DNA of 64,000 nucleotides. Origin: Sinohyriopsis cumingii. Its lineage: Eukaryota > Mollusca > Bivalvia > Unionida > Unionidae. A program made the translations under genes and the position numbers. This document shows, piece by piece, positions 23,601 to 38,600 of this stretch. Location: NCBI GenBank assembly GCA_028554795.2, contig CM068839.1:42963117-43027116 (forward strand), given 5' to 3'. Position 1 is the first letter of the stretch. Every line of letters starts with the position of its first letter. The notes under the pieces are model-generated. The model made no database searches. It was not told the origin of the DNA and saw nothing but the letters and a program-made list of their open reading frames with translations.

Positions 23601-26600
23601 GCTGATATATTTGTATTGCCTGTAATGCCATTATATTTGTATTGCCTGTAATGCTGAGATATTGTTATCTCTTTATCATTGATGATGCCAGCAGTTTGGG
23701 CAGCGATAGTATGGTCATTGTAAACAATGTTAGTGATTATGTGCTCTCTTAATGTTTCTGAGAGGCTCATATTGTTGAAATCAGTTGCTGTATCAACTGA
23801 AACTTTGTAAATAATGTTAGTATATATCTTAAAGTTTGTTTCCACAGATGTTTAGAGTTTTGATTAAGCATTCTGGCATTATTGTGAACATGTTTAGATT
23901 TTTTAAAATCCATACCATATATACTTGCTTATAAATTGAGTCAAACTGCAAACAAGAAAGATCCTGATCTGCCAAGTCATAATACACCTTTAGATGAGAG
24001 TCAGTGTTGTTTGTTCTGCTGATAACTCCATACAAACTGCACAGACTCAGATCTGCCAATGCATTATGTGATGGCAGATCTGTATCTGTGCAGTTTGCAG
24101 TTGCACTCATCTTATAAGTGAGTATATATGGTATATTTTCTGCATCATTTGCTGTACCCAACTGAAACATTGGGATAATATTAATGTTAAGTTTCTACCT
24201 GATGCGCAAGGGGTTTTCTTGCCAGCATAAACAGAAAGCTTCATGATTATCATGACATTCAGAGATAAGATATGGTTTTCCTCAGAATATTTCTTTTTAC
24301 AGGATATTATATTTTGCTTGAATTACAGTGCCAATGGGGACATGATTCCAGATCTTCTTGGGGAGACGCAACCGGGTCAGAGACTTTATTTTATTTTTAG
24401 GTGAGTTATGTGTCCTCAGTTATGTTAACTTGACTTTTGCCAAGCAAGACAACAGATTTTAATCTTAATTTTAGCCAAAAACTAAGAAGTGGGCAAATAT
24501 ACAGAACTCATTTTTTATCTGTTAATGGATTCAGTTTTCCATATTTTCTTTCTGGGCTGTAGATCTTATATTAGTGCAGTGTTCTCAGCACCATTCCTCC
24601 TCCACATCTGCATTGCCAGGAAGCAATCACAAAAGTGTTGGCTAAGGTCTGTGCCATTGAGAACTTCCACTGTACATGGACATCACCTCACATCCAGCAG
24701 TCTGTTTGACTTTGAGATGACCAATCTGGTTAGGTTCATTGTCAGAGGATATGACAGCTACTTCCACATGGAATGTCGAGTGGTCTTCAGCAGATGTTGT
24801 AAACCACTCCTATTGTAGCTGAGCCTGAGCCATCTGTCTGCCTTCCTGGCTTCAACCTTCCATGTCATCTGCGGACCACACTGAACCGCTTTCAGACAGG
24901 ACAGTGTTGTTGTGCAGTCAGCCTTCTCTGATGTGGCCAGGCCACTAACTCTTCCTGTTGCTGTGGAGCTGTTCAGACCATGTTACACAGTGTGAACAAC
25001 TGTCCACTAACAAAGTCCCTGGTGGACTGCAGGCTCTGCACCTTGCTGATGATGACGTTGTTAAATGGCTGAGCATGCATGCACTAATGATAATAAGTGC
25101 AGTGTTTTGTATCTTGGATTCAGTGTGTTTTATGCACCTAACCTGGGAGGTGATGACCTACTTTTCAGTGTTGCACATTGTTTTTAAATAATATATCTGG
25201 ACTCTGAACAATTTATCACACATAGTCAGGAGGTTTCAAAGTAGATACATCTTGGGGTGAATATATATTACACCTAAAGTGGTCACTGTCATACTTCCCC
25301 AGGCCTATTTAACATGGACTGGTTCAAGCCCTAATTAACTTATCACCTATTGCCACTAAAATTTAATGCATATTTGTCTCAGTATAAAGTAGTGTCATAT
25401 ACCCAGTCTAATTAACACCAAGGTCAACTTAATAGAGATCTGATGAACATAAGTTAGAAGTTATGTTCTGTTAACTTTTCAGATCACCAATCAAATTACA
25501 GTTTCAGATTTATGAAATTGAGAAATGTCATTTACAACATTTCTAATGATAACCCTACCTAACATGAAATGCAATGCTTTGTCTGGCTAGTTGTGGGTAT
25601 GTGAGAAAACTTGCCAGTAGCTTATTGTGGTTCGGTGGTTCTTTCTGGGGTTTTCCCGGGTTCTTCCTCCACCATTAATACTGGCCGCCATGTATAGCCT
25701 ATCGTGTGCTGAAAAATGGCATTAAACCCTACAACAACAACAACAACAACAAATTGTCTGGCTAGTTACTAAATATAAGTTGACTGGGAATTCCCAATGT
25801 CATCAGAACATTAACCTTTATTGGTACCATCTATACTCGCTTATAAGTTTAGTCTAACTGCAAACTGTGCAGAGCCAGATCTGCTGTCACATAATATGCC
25901 AGCAGATCTGGGTCTATGCAGTTTGTTAGGAATAATCAGTAGAACAAACAGCGTAGACCCTGATTTGCAGGTGCATTATGCTACAACTGATCAAGATCTT
26001 GGTTGTTTGCAGTTTGACTCAACTTATAAGTGAGTATATATGGTAACTATTAATAAGTAGATCTCCATTTCAATCCAGTTATTTGTTTACCAACTTGGGT
26101 GCAATGCAATTTGTTTTCTATAGTTTACGCAACGTCATTTAAATAGAACGCCCATCTGACTCTGTAGACTTAGTGTGCCTTCTGGGTTTTTCTCACTAAC
26201 CATTCTAGCTAAATGCAGAAATGCACACTGGAAACCTGTAGTGAATCTCTGCCTTGATAATGCATGCACAAGGAGGTCCAAAAACAGACTGAAGTATAAG
26301 TGAGGCTTGAGGCGCCTCAAAAAATTAAGAAATGGATGGACATTAACATTGAAAAGAGAAACTGAGTTTTACGGGGTTGGGTTTAAATGGATGAATACTC
26401 ATTTTGAAATTGCATGGGGAATAAATAGTTTTTTAATGAAGTTGTTCACTTTTTGTGTATAGATTACATTCATTTTGAGGTAAATTACATTTATTTTCAA
26501 GATAACCAATCTTTGAGAGGTTATTAAAAACCTTACTCCATACATTATCATTTTTTCACTGCTGTTTCATTATGAATGTGGATACATTCAAAGTGTTATT

Positions 26601-29600
26601 CCGGATTCAGAACAGAAATTGTTTTTTTTTTTAAATAGAGAAAAAACATTAAAACTTAATTTTTTCTATCAGTAAAATAAATGGATTTTGACTTTTTTTT
26701 AAAGTAAACATTAAATTTTTGTACACCGTGAGAAAGCCTCAGATTGCAAATTTAAGTTTCTTACCAACTTGTATCAAACTTCTCCCTAATAAACCCCATC
26801 TATAAAACTTAGCTTTCCATATGCTTTGGTTACACTTTCATATGAGTAGGATAAACCATTGATTAGATACTGGATTATTTTACTTATATAATAATATTTC
26901 AAATGATGTTATTGGTCAATTCAGATGAGTCAACACATGACTATGACTGCTAGCTTATATATGTGAGTTCATGCATTGAGTCGATGAGGTCCATTTTAGA
27001 CATCCAGTTTTATAGTGGGTGCACAGGTGGCTGAAGAGGCTGATGTGTGCCCAGAATATTCAATGACATTATGGACAGGGGATGGCAGCAACGCAGATCA
27101 TAGGGTAACTTTCTTGGCATTTCCTGGCCTGTATCCGTTGTTTTGCTGCAGCTGACCTGTTGGTCTTGCAAGCTGCAGCACCTTTTGCCAGTGGAGGAGT
27201 GCAACACATCCCTGTCCTGGGCAGTCAGCTCACATGTGTCATAGCTAATGCCAAAGTTGTTCAATGATGTCATCAGGGTGTCCTTATATCATTTTGTTCT
27301 GGCCTGTTTTGTTGCATTTTTCTTGTTCAAGGTCGCCATAGAAGAGTTTTTGGAAAGTAGGTTGTCTGGCATGCAAGCTACATGGCCTGCCCATCACAAC
27401 TGTGACTGCATCAGGATGGTGTAGATACTGGGCAGGTTTGCATGGGCAAGGATTTCAGTATCCAGGATCCTGTCTTCCCACTTGATGTTGAGGAGTCGAC
27501 TGAGGCAAGTTGTGTGGAATTGGTTAAAATTTATCGTATGGCACTGGTACAGTGTCTGGGTTTTGCAGGCACATAATAGTGCAGTGAGTACTGTTGTTTT
27601 GTACACCTTCAGCTTTGTCTGTAGACTAATGTCTCTTCTGTTCCAGACATTGGCTTGTAGTCTGCAGAAGGCTGTGGTGGCCTTTTTAATCCTGGCATTA
27701 AATTCATCATCGATTATGACATTCTAGGACAGAGTGCTGCCAAGATAAGCGAACCTGTTCACTGCGCTCATTTGATGGTCATTGACAGCGATCTTTGGCT
27801 CAGAATATGGGTTTCTTGGGGCTAGTTGTTATATTATTTCAGTCTTCTTTGTGTTGATCATAAGGCCAAAGTTTGTACAAGTATCAGAGAACTTGCTGAT
27901 GCTGCATTGCATGTCAGCTTCAGAGCCAGTGTTGAGGGTGCAGTCATCAGCAGATAGTAAGTCTGTCTCAGATGATGCTCGTCATGGCCTTAGTTTTCCT
28001 TGAAGCCTCCTGAGGTTGAACAGTTTGCCACCAATTTGGTATCTGATGCCAATTCCCACGTAACCATTTCTGAAAGCATCAGTGAGCATGACTGAGAACC
28101 TGAGATTGAAAAGTGTTGGTGCTAGTACACAGCTTTGCTTCAGTCTGTTTGAGACAGGAAAGGGCTCAGATGTCTCACCATTGTCCCAGTCTCTAGTTTC
28201 CATGCTGTTGTGGAATTGCTGCACCATGGTGACAGATTTCCTTGGGCTTCTGTACTTGGCTATAATCTTCCACGGGCCCTCTCTACTAACAGTGTTGAAG
28301 GCCTTGGTCAGGCCGACATAGGTGGAGAAAAGGTCAGATTATCCTCCTGGCTTTTCTCTTGCAGCTGAATAGCAGTGAACAGCATGTTGATGGTTCCACG
28401 CTACTTGCATAAACCACACTGGCTTTCTGGTAGGAGTCTGTGGTCAAGGTGTGATGTGAGACGGTTGAGGAGAATCCTGGTGAGTATCTTGCTGGCGATG
28501 GTGAGCAAAGATATACCTCAGTGGTTGTCTTACGCCTGATGATTTCCTTTGCACTGATACAGGTGTATAATACTAGCATCCTTGAATTCCTGTGAGATTG
28601 TTTCTTTCTGCCATAGGAGCTGAAACAACTAATGGAACGTTTGAGTCAGAACTGCACTGCCTTGTATATCTCAGTTGGGATTGAGTTTGAGCCAGGAGCC
28701 TTGTCTCTAGAGAGCAGATGTAACTTTTTCTGGGTCTCTAACAGGGTTGGTGGATCATCCAGTGATTCATTGACTGGGGTAGACAATCAATGGCTTCATC
28801 GTTGATGGATGTTGGGCAGTTCAGGATGCAGTTGAAATGTTCAGCCCACCTTTCGAGGATCTTCTCTTTGTCAGTGATTAGCGTGTTCCCATCCACACTA
28901 ACGATTGGGGATGATCCTGATGATGAGGGGCCATAGACTTCATTAAACTCTTCAAAAAACTTCTTCATATCATGCTTGACAGCATAGCTTTGGGTCTCAT
29001 CAGCTTTGTTACTCAGCCAAGGGTCCTGGATTTGCCAGGGTTTCTGTTGAACAGTCCAACATATGTTATTGAAGGCATCTTTTTTTTAAAAGTGGATTTT
29101 GGATTATTAAGGTATGCTTTATGTATGTGAGGTTTTTCATCCAGCAGCTAAGTGTTGCCCAGGCTGCCTACACATTCTGGAAGTCCAGAGGGGTGGATTG
29201 AAGATGGTTTTCTAGAGTGCTGACAAAGGTCGTTTTGGAGTTAGAGTTCTTCAGCTTGGCAATATTCAGCCCTTTTGGAATCTTCTTACCTTGCAGGCAT
29301 CTCATTGGTTGGATATGGATGTTTATCTTGGAGACTACAAATTGGAGGGCAGTCCAACATTCTGCACCACTCATGGACTTGGTCACCCATACATCCTGCT
29401 TGTTCCCCATCCTGACTATTCGTAGTCGATGAGATGCCAGTGCTTAGATCAGGGATGCATCAGTGTCGTCCTGTTGTGGGTAGGGAGGTGAAAAAAGGGT
29501 TGGTGATGAGCATTTCATGCTATGCACAGGTCTGAAGCAATAGAAAATTATTATCATTGCAGTCAGTGGCCAGTGCCATACTTTCCACTGACCCCTTCCC

Positions 29601-32600
29601 AGGAGATGTTGTCAGAGTCAGCTCTTGCATTGAGGTCACCAAGTGTAATGAGCTTGTCAGATTTGGGAACAGAAGTTATGATAGAGTGGATTTCTTCATA
29701 AAATTTGTCCTTTACTTCTTCCAGATTGTCCATGGTTGGAGCATAGGTACTTTCTTCCATTCAACAGGGGGAGTTTCATGGTCATAAGCCAGTTGTTCAC
29801 ACCCTTTCGAAGTCCAGCTAGCTTGCTAACAAACACTGTATTCTCTGCAAAGCTGTCTCTAGCCTCATGTTACTCGTCACTTCCTCTTCCACTCCGAAAG
29901 AAGGTGTAGCCAGTGCTTCTTTTATATAATTCGACTTCTCCTGCGAGGCAGGTTTCACTCAAGGTTGTAATGTCGATGTTGTAATTGGCTAGCTCTCTGC
30001 CAATCAGGGCATTTCTCCTCTGAGGTCTGTCACCATCTGTCCAGATGTGTGTGCATGTTCCATGTACTGAGGGCGAGAGGAACGATCTTCATCTTTTTCT
30101 TTGTTGTATGTTTCCACCACTGATATAGGGTCCCCACCAGCTGCTGTTAGCTGCTAGGGAAAGAGGGAGCAGGCAATTTTTAGGGCACCTTTTCTAGCCC
30201 CTTTCTCGTGCCATGGAGAACAGTTTAAATCCTAAAATGGGCTGCTCAGTCACTCAGGGGTCTGCCAAATTCCACTGCTGCTCTTTGTCAGTGAAGAACG
30301 AATATATCAATTCATATGCCTGTGTGCAGATTTGCAGCTATGACTGCCAGTGTACCCACCGCTGCTGCTAAATCGCATATCCTTTGTCACAGGACTTTGG
30401 GGATAAAGATGACCAAGTGACTTGTGCAATGACTTGGTTTAAACAGAGGAAGAGTTGTGCATTGTTGACCTCACTCTCTCGTCCAAGACCATCTTGATCC
30501 AGTGGCAAGACAAGGTCAAGACAGCTGGAGATGGAATGAGATGCATTGGATGTCTAGGACTACCTATGTGCCTCATCGTACTCTGTGAGCTCCACAACAC
30601 ATTGCTAAGAATCGCCTACCTGTCCGTTGAACTTCCTATCCATTTCCTCCACTCATTCTGCCAAATCCAGTCTTCACATGCTTGAGTAGGCAAGCCCTAA
30701 CTCACTGAGGGTTGAAGACCCATCGGCTACCCTGACCTAGTTTAGCCCGCCAGTCAAAGCAGTTTACTGGGATGTGGCCGCTGCACATGTTACAGATTCT
30801 TGGAGCCACAGGTGAGAGCTGGGTGCATCTGGGGACCAGAGTTGGATGAGCTACCCCTGAAAGGCATGACTGTTCCCCCACCAGAGGTGCTACCTCTCCA
30901 TTACACTCAGATAGGTAGGATTTGTATTCTATCCCCTATACTTCATTTGATGTATAAGAAGTAATTAATGTGAGAAAACAGAGCAGGTCGGCTTTTAATT
31001 GATTGCAACAGTGTAGCAAATACTTCTGCAGATCAAAACACAGTCAGCACTTAATTATGCTCTCATCACTTTGACAGTTGATTGACACTTTTCACATTTG
31101 AACACAAGAGGGCATATCACATCTATGATGATTATACTGATAACAAAATTAAACTGTAAACTTAAAACATAAATTTCACTTTTAATTGGGCACTTACAGA
31201 CATTTTCTGTGATAAAATGAGTGATATGATCTAGGTTTCATTTATCCAGTTTTATGTTGATTGTACTCATGGTAATGAAATTGGGGCCTATTTTGGGGGA
31301 ATTATTCTTAGTAAGAAAAAATGAGTTCCTTGCTTGCCCCTGCTTTATAAGTGGGTTTGTCTGGACAATTGAGTATCATATCATGATTTTTATTGTATTT
31401 TTCACATATATTTATTTATGCAAATATCAAGATGTTTAAAACAAACAGGATTTACAGGACATATTCATAAAATACAGACTTGAATAATATACTTCAGATT
31501 GTAGTAACGGATGACAACTAGTTGCTGCTGAAGTATTTGAAAGTACTGTAGAGTTCTTGCCTGGAATCTTGGTCTAAACCTTAGGTTTTGATACAGTATT
31601 CTTAAAATATTTATACAAATTAATAATTATCCAAGAACTATAGTGGAATACAAACATAAATTGCAACAGAACTAAAATAAAAGATGGAAGGAATTGGAAA
31701 GACTGTGACATTGACTAAAAGGTTTTTCAGCAATTCTTTATCAGAAGTCTTGTTCAGTTACTGATATGTTGAAATAGGAGAACAAGTGCACCCATTCTAC
31801 TAAACAAACACTTTTTATTTTGCAGCTTTGGATTTATTTCTACAACAGGAGAATGTAAAACAACCACAGAGGATTAAAGGGAGTTAGTACTGTTTGATCA
31901 AATATTTTATGGGTACATTACTCACTAAAATCCTGTTAAGTGAAAAGAGAATTTGTTTAGTAATTAATACATTTTAAAAGTTTGATGACAGATTTCATTT
32001 GATTTTTTTCTCAATAAGTAAGTTTGATTGAAAAGAATTTTTAAAAATTCTTTTTATTACACGTAAGTTATGTAAAGTTTAGGTGATTGTAGCTGAACTC
32101 AGAGATTTAAATGCAATATTTGTATGTCTTATGACCAATATTGTTTGGACCAGGCACACAAAAATTGTCTGTCAGTTGACATTGAGTAACAAACAGTTTT
32201 CAAAAGCAATTATTTTGGTCATTATCCTTTGCAATTCAAGTTATAAGACTGCTGTCTAATAAATAATTTGAAATTTATGTGTGTTGTTTAATCTCCTTAC
32301 CTCATGAAGTTGTCAAGATTTTTTACCTGAAAGATTTTCCTTAGCCATTTAGTGTAGCATGACATGCAACACTGAGTCCTAACCCATTCATGTGTTGATC
32401 TAGCAGCATACCATTGTATTAAAGACCTTAAAAACATCTGTGTCATCTGGAACCTAATTACAAATAAAATGCAACATACTAACAACAAGTAATCTTTATC
32501 AGTGTCCAGAAATTATTTTTTCAAAATATTTTTCTCTTTGAATGAAGTTCTGTGGTCAGACATGTTGATTGATAAGTCATGTAATTTTTGAGGTCATATG

Positions 32601-35600
32601 TCTGATGTAGATTTCTAATAACCTAATAATGATCATTTGTTTATTTTCATGCATAAATTATCCTTTTTTTGCTTCAGGACAAACATAATTCTGAAAACTA
32701 AGATTGCAGTTTTGCAAAGAAACAGCATGACGGTTGTTGTTGTTGTATGGTTTAATGCCATTTTTCAGCACAAGATAGGCTATACATGGCGGCCAGTATA
32801 ATTGGTGGAGGAAGAACCCTGGAAAACCCCGGGGAGAACCACCGACCCACGAGAAGCTACTGGCAGGCTTTCTCATGTACCCACATTAACTGAGCCTGAG
32901 ACTCGAACTCACGCAGAGGTGAGATGGCAGTGATCCGTAACGGTGAGCGCTTTAGACCACTCGGCCACTTGGGGCCCCCAACAGCATGACAGAAAGATAG
33001 CACAAAGTTAAGGGTAATACTGATGGTGAAGCAAGAGAAAATCCCTAAAGGAAAACTGCAGATTTTGCTAACTTTTCTGGAACATTTAATAATCAGACTT
33101 GTCAAGTTTTCTTTCATTTTTTTTTTGGAATAATATGTTTTCTTATTGCAGAAATTTAATTTTTATGACTTCAATTTTGAAAACATTGTATGGTTTGAGA
33201 GATAAGAAAATTTCAGGAACCCTGGTTGCAACTCAGTAGTTCAGATTCAAGTAATAGATTGTATGAGAGCTTTTATTTGATTTGTTCTTTTTTTATAAAT
33301 AGGAACGGAACCTTTACTAAGTACGCTGTATGTAATGGGACAATAGAAGGCCTGCCACCACTTACACAACCTCAGAATGGTGCATTTGTTGACCTTAACA
33401 ACGACCTTACAGCAGGTAGGAATAGAAAACGAGGAGGGTAATAAGAATGTTTTGTCTGAAGTGTGTCAGAATGTATTGATACAAGTTTATTTTTAAATGG
33501 CAGCCACCGTATTATATTTTGTGATACAGAAGGTCCTATCTGCATTTTTTTTACACTGTCAATGTCGTTGTGTCTGTCTGTATTTTTTTACGCTGTCAAT
33601 TTGTTTATGTGCACATCAGCTAGTTGTACAGAAGTTCCAGTCTGTATTGTGTGACACTGTCCATATGTTTATGTGTACATCATTTAGTACTTGTCATAAA
33701 ACCTCATTACAAGTATAATATATGCTGTAATACATGTTCAGAAGGACTGGTTTTGATTTATTATGCTTGAAAATGCTTGTAGTGGAAGGTGTGTGATTTG
33801 GATTTTTAACGTAGCTTTAACAATTTATCAGTCATATTGCTACGATGTCTGCAGTGTGACAGTTTATAGTGATGTTTAGCCCTGGGGCATCATGCCGCAG
33901 ACATGTAGCATGATGTCTCACCCAGTCGCATTATCCTGACACCAGGCCGACCAGTCCTAACACTAACCTCTTGATGCTGAGCATTTAGTTGAAGGAGATA
34001 CAGTCCTTTCTATAAAGGACAGGCAAGGGACATAACAAAATAATAACTAAATTGTTCTTCGTTGGCAGGTGATCTTTATATATAATGCCAGTACTATCAA
34101 TGTGCAGAAAAAATAAACATCCACAAGTGATGTTAAAGACATACTTAACACACCAATAAAAAGTACTAAACAATTTTATTTAGCCTTCAGTAAAACATAT
34201 ATAATCAGTGGATCTTTTTGGTGTTGGTTTTGTTCAAGAACAATTGAAGAAGTAGTAAGCAAATTACATTAAAAAATGTTAACACCAAAGTTATTTAAAG
34301 ACAGCAATTTGTAAAACTGTAAAGAATAAAACAGCAGTTTAGGTGTTCAAGTTTTACTTTATTTAACCGTGTCAGAGCCCCTTAACTTTGAAATGTTCTC
34401 AACAAAAACACATCTGAACATTCATTAAACTTATTTTTTATTTGATGAATATTCTGCTTTTCTTTAGCAAAATTAGAAACAAAATTATCACACAATAAAG
34501 GCACATTAGTTTGATTATTTACAGATAACCTATACATTATGATTATTGCTAGACAAAAGTATACTGCAGAATATGATAATGCAACAAATTCTTCTTGTAA
34601 TGTTCATGTGTTCCAAGGGATATAACTCAACTCTCAACATAATGTAATTTACAGAATTATTTGACAGTTACCGAATAGGATGAACTACTTCACTCTGTTT
34701 TCTGAGGAAATGTACACAAATATGGCGCTGTGCTAGAATGAAAAGTCCATTAAGCATGAAAGGCACAAAGGATGCCAGTGTTAGGGCCAAAGTCAGGTTA
34801 GATATTATAAATCAATGAATTAATTGACAAAGTTCTGTGCTGTTTTTATCACAATAAAGATTTCCATTATTGAAATTGGTAGGGGAGTACAAACAAATGG
34901 GGAGGTATGTTCAGATTATACTTTATATGTATTCATCAAGTTATGAATGCTTAAGTTAAATACTGAATGTTAACTACTGCATTATAACAGAAGTAAGATA
35001 CAGATCTTATAAGTATAATTTGTGTATGCATGTCATGGAGAGGGGTGTATTACATTGTGATATTGCCCATCTAACTATCTGTCCATTTGTTACCAAAATC
35101 AACAGTTACCAGAATGTATTGATGGCTTGCGCTTGGGGTAAGGAAGAACCGAATTGATTTTGGGGGCAAAAGGTTAAATAACAAGGTGACTGCAAGAAGA
35201 ACCGAATTGATTTCAGGGGCAAAAGGTTAAATAACAAGGTGACTGCAAGAAGAACCGAATTGATTTCAGGGACAAAAGGTCAAAGGCCAAGGCAACTGCA
35301 AGAAGAACCGAATTGATTTCAGGGACAAAAGGTCAAAGGCCAATGTGACTGCAAGAAGAAAAAGAGTTTCTGCACAATAACTTGAGTTCTTCACTATCTG
35401 CAGCTATCAGTCATTGTGGATGGCAAGCACTTGAGATAATGAAGAAACCTATCAATTTTGAGGTGAAAAGGTCAAAGCTCAGCTTCAGAGTGATTGGAAG
35501 AAGAAATATGGTTTCCACAAAACAACTTGAGTTGTCAGTCATCTGCATTTACCAAACTTTGGATGGCTTGCACATGGGATATGGAAGAAGCCTGTTAATT

Positions 35601-38600
35601 CTAGTTTGATAAGGTCAACAATCAAGGTCACTGACTGAAAGAAGAAAAAGATTTCTGCACAGTAACTCCAGTTCTTCACTATCTACAGTTACTAAACTTT
35701 GTAGATTGCTTTTTCTTTGGACAAAGAAGAAGCCTATGATTTGGGGTGGAAAAGGCAAAGGTCAGGATTACTATGACTGAAAGTGAACAGGTTGTTTAAG
35801 CACAGTAACTTGAGTTGTCACCATCTACAAACTTAGAGATTGTTTGCACTTATGATAAAGAAGAATGCTGCTGTCATTTATGGGGTGAAAAGGTCAAGGT
35901 GAAAATTACTGTGACTGAATGGGGGAAAAAATGGTTTTCACACATTAGCTTCAGTTGTCCCCCACCAAATTTCCTCCATAGTTTGCATTCGGGATAAGGA
36001 AGAAGCCTTTTGATTTGTTTAAAAGGTCAAAGGTCAAGGCTAATCTAACTGAATGGTTTCAGTACAATAATATTAGATTTACATCTCAGAGTTGGACCAG
36101 ATTTTGTGGGTGGCTCGTGCTATGGGCAAGGGAGAAGCATACTGATTTAGGGTTTGAAAAAAAGTATGAACAGAGGAAAATTATTTCTCTATAGAACTTC
36201 AGTTCTTGATGTTCTGTCACCAAAGGTCCAGATCATTGAGGCCCATTTAGTAATCTCCTGAGTCAGCAATACCCTATGCCCACATAGAGGACTGTTAAAC
36301 ACAAATCTGGTGTATAATGTAATGGTCACAGTACACTGTACTCTTGTTCCAATATGGTTTGTAAAAATAAATAATTATCATGACAGAATGTTTGCTTCAT
36401 CACCTAAGGTTATCATTTATGTCTAAACCTGACTGATACTAGTGTTTTTGTTATTATAATCTGGTACCCAAACTTGATAATGGGAGTGAAGTCCAAGTAG
36501 GTGGGGTGACAAACCAGCACTATAACTGGCCAGCTGCATTCATGAGAAAATGAGTATATTTTATTTTCTATGGTATATCAGGAAATTCAGGGGAAATGTA
36601 ATTAATGTTACATGTCTCCACCTGAAGATGCAAGCGGAAATCAGAAATTAGTGACAGGTTTGATTCATGTATAGATTATAATGTTTGCATGTTTTCAATG
36701 AATAAATAAAAACTAACAAATACAGATTAATGCTACATGAAAAATTAAGAAGTTTTCTTGACAGCATGTATTAAGGGCATCTTTTGTGTGTGTATTAACA
36801 AACCAGACTAGCTGCATTCATGAGAAAGTGAGTAAATTTAATTTCCTATGGTGTATCAAGAAATTCAGGATAAATGTAAATATTGTTACATGTCTCCCCC
36901 AGAACTTGCAAGTGGGAATCAGGAATTAATGACAGATTTGTATTCAAGTATAGAGTATTATGTATGTCTGATTATAATAAGTAAAAATACCTGACTCCCC
37001 TGGGGGTGTAAGATTGATAATATTTTTTTTTTAAATCTTGTCAGAACTGGATGTCAAATTATATTTTTTTAAATTCCTTGCAACAGAAAGTATGTATCAG
37101 ATTTTTTTTTACATGTGTCTCAGATGCACAACTGTGATTAAAGGAAAATACTGGGTTAGTCCCAAGGAGGGCCTTTGTTATGCTTCATTGTATCAATATA
37201 CAGTGGTCCCTTACTTTAACACTGTTCAGGGGGAGGTAAAAAGGTGTACTAATTCATTAAAGAGGTATCAGCATATAGTGATCTCTTACTTTAACACTGT
37301 TCAGGCGGAGGTAAAAAGGTGTACTAATTCATTAAAGAGGTATCAACATATAGTGATCTCTTACTTTAACACTGTTTGGGCGGAGGTAAAAAGGTGTACT
37401 AATTCATAAGAGAGGTATCAACATACAGTGGTACCTAACTTTAACACTGTTCAGGAGAAGTAAAAAGATGTGCTAATTCATTAGAGAGGTATCAACATAT
37501 AGTGGTCCCTTACTTTAACACTGTTAAGGGGAGGTAAAAAGGAGTACCAATTCATTAGAGCGCTATCAACATATAGTGGTCCCTTACTTTAACACTGTTC
37601 AGGGGGAGGTAAAAAGGAGCACTAATTCATTAGAGAGGTATCAGCATACAGTGGTCCCTTGCTTTAACAGTGTTCAGGGGGAGGTGAAAAGGTGTACTAA
37701 TTCATAAGAGAGGTACCAATATACAGTGGTCCCTTACTTTAACTATTCAGGAGAGGTACAAATGTGTGCTATTTCTTAAGAGAGGTATCAACATACCATA
37801 GTGGTCCATTACTTTAAATATTTCAGGGGAAGTAAAAAGGTGTACTAATTCACAAGAGAGGTATCAACATACAGCGATCCCTTCCTTTAACACTTTTCAG
37901 GAGAAGTAAAAAGATGTGTTATTTCATTAGAGAGGTATCAATATGCAGTGATCCCTTCCTTTAACACATTAACCCCTGGAGGTTTTTGTCGTTTTTGCCT
38001 GAAATTCGAGTAGGAAACACATTTTGAAAGCTATTTCTGAATAAATCCTAATTAATCAACTTCCAGGTGGTTTTCCAATAACATAATGCCTATTTGTGTT
38101 AGAAACATCATTTTTCATTGGCTGGTTGGCTCGTGCATGAGCAGAAGGGTAAAAGTTAGAGTTCTTTTCTTTTTTTATTGCTTAAAGGACCTATTATTTT
38201 CATATCGAGAACACTCATTATTCCAAATGCCCATTTTATCCTACCTTTTGCAAAGGTTCATCAGTCTGTTTGCAGTTCATACCAGTGTGCCTTAGATCTG
38301 AGACCAAAAAGTCTAAAATTCAAACACAAAATTGGACTCTGACCAAAAGCGAATTTTGGGTGGCAAAAAATGAGGTTTTTCCCTCAGTATTTTGTAGTGC
38401 AGCTAGAACTTCCAGATTTTTTGGTATCATTGTAGAGCTACATCTGTCTACCTTTCTATAATACCACCCACTTTAGTGTACCTTACATGAACTTGACGCT
38501 ACAGAGCTTGGCAGTAGGCTACTACCTCCTGCCATGTAAACTTGTCACCAGGGGTTAATGTGTAACATTGTTCAGGAGAAGTAAAAAGATGTACTATTTC

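Larger units (their letters stand above)
20340..24328 (+). other. ITFG1 intron 3 (4.0 kb)
   Basis: Holds a degenerate tandem repeat (21180-21600), a 178-bp element (21785-21962), a 26-bp minisatellite (23185-23660) and a 221-bp element (23913-24133). In 20340-21179 and 21965-23184 I see unremarkable AT-rich sequence. Confidence 0.75.
24401..33302 (+). other. ITFG1 intron 4 (8.9 kb, the largest)
   Basis: Holds an unclassified GC-richer block (24550-25190), a SINE-A piece (25590-25755), a MITE (25825-26045), a pogo-like copy split by a 4-kb LINE (26241-31385) and a full SINE-A (32732-32979). In 31386-32731 and 32991-33302 I see only AT-rich sequence. Confidence 0.75.

Noticed and set aside
23141-23845. 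234-codon minus-strand frame with NTNILALQAIQTYWHY repeats
   Set aside because: It runs through the 26-bp minisatellite; frames rotate and there is no start, splice or homology support.
24489-24818. 109-codon plus-strand frame as a nested gene
   Set aside because: No recognisable family, no splice or promoter support; kept only as an unclassified block.
31254-31439. Short plus-strand frame near 31.3 kb
   Set aside because: It lies in the right half of the pogo-like copy and matches no protein.
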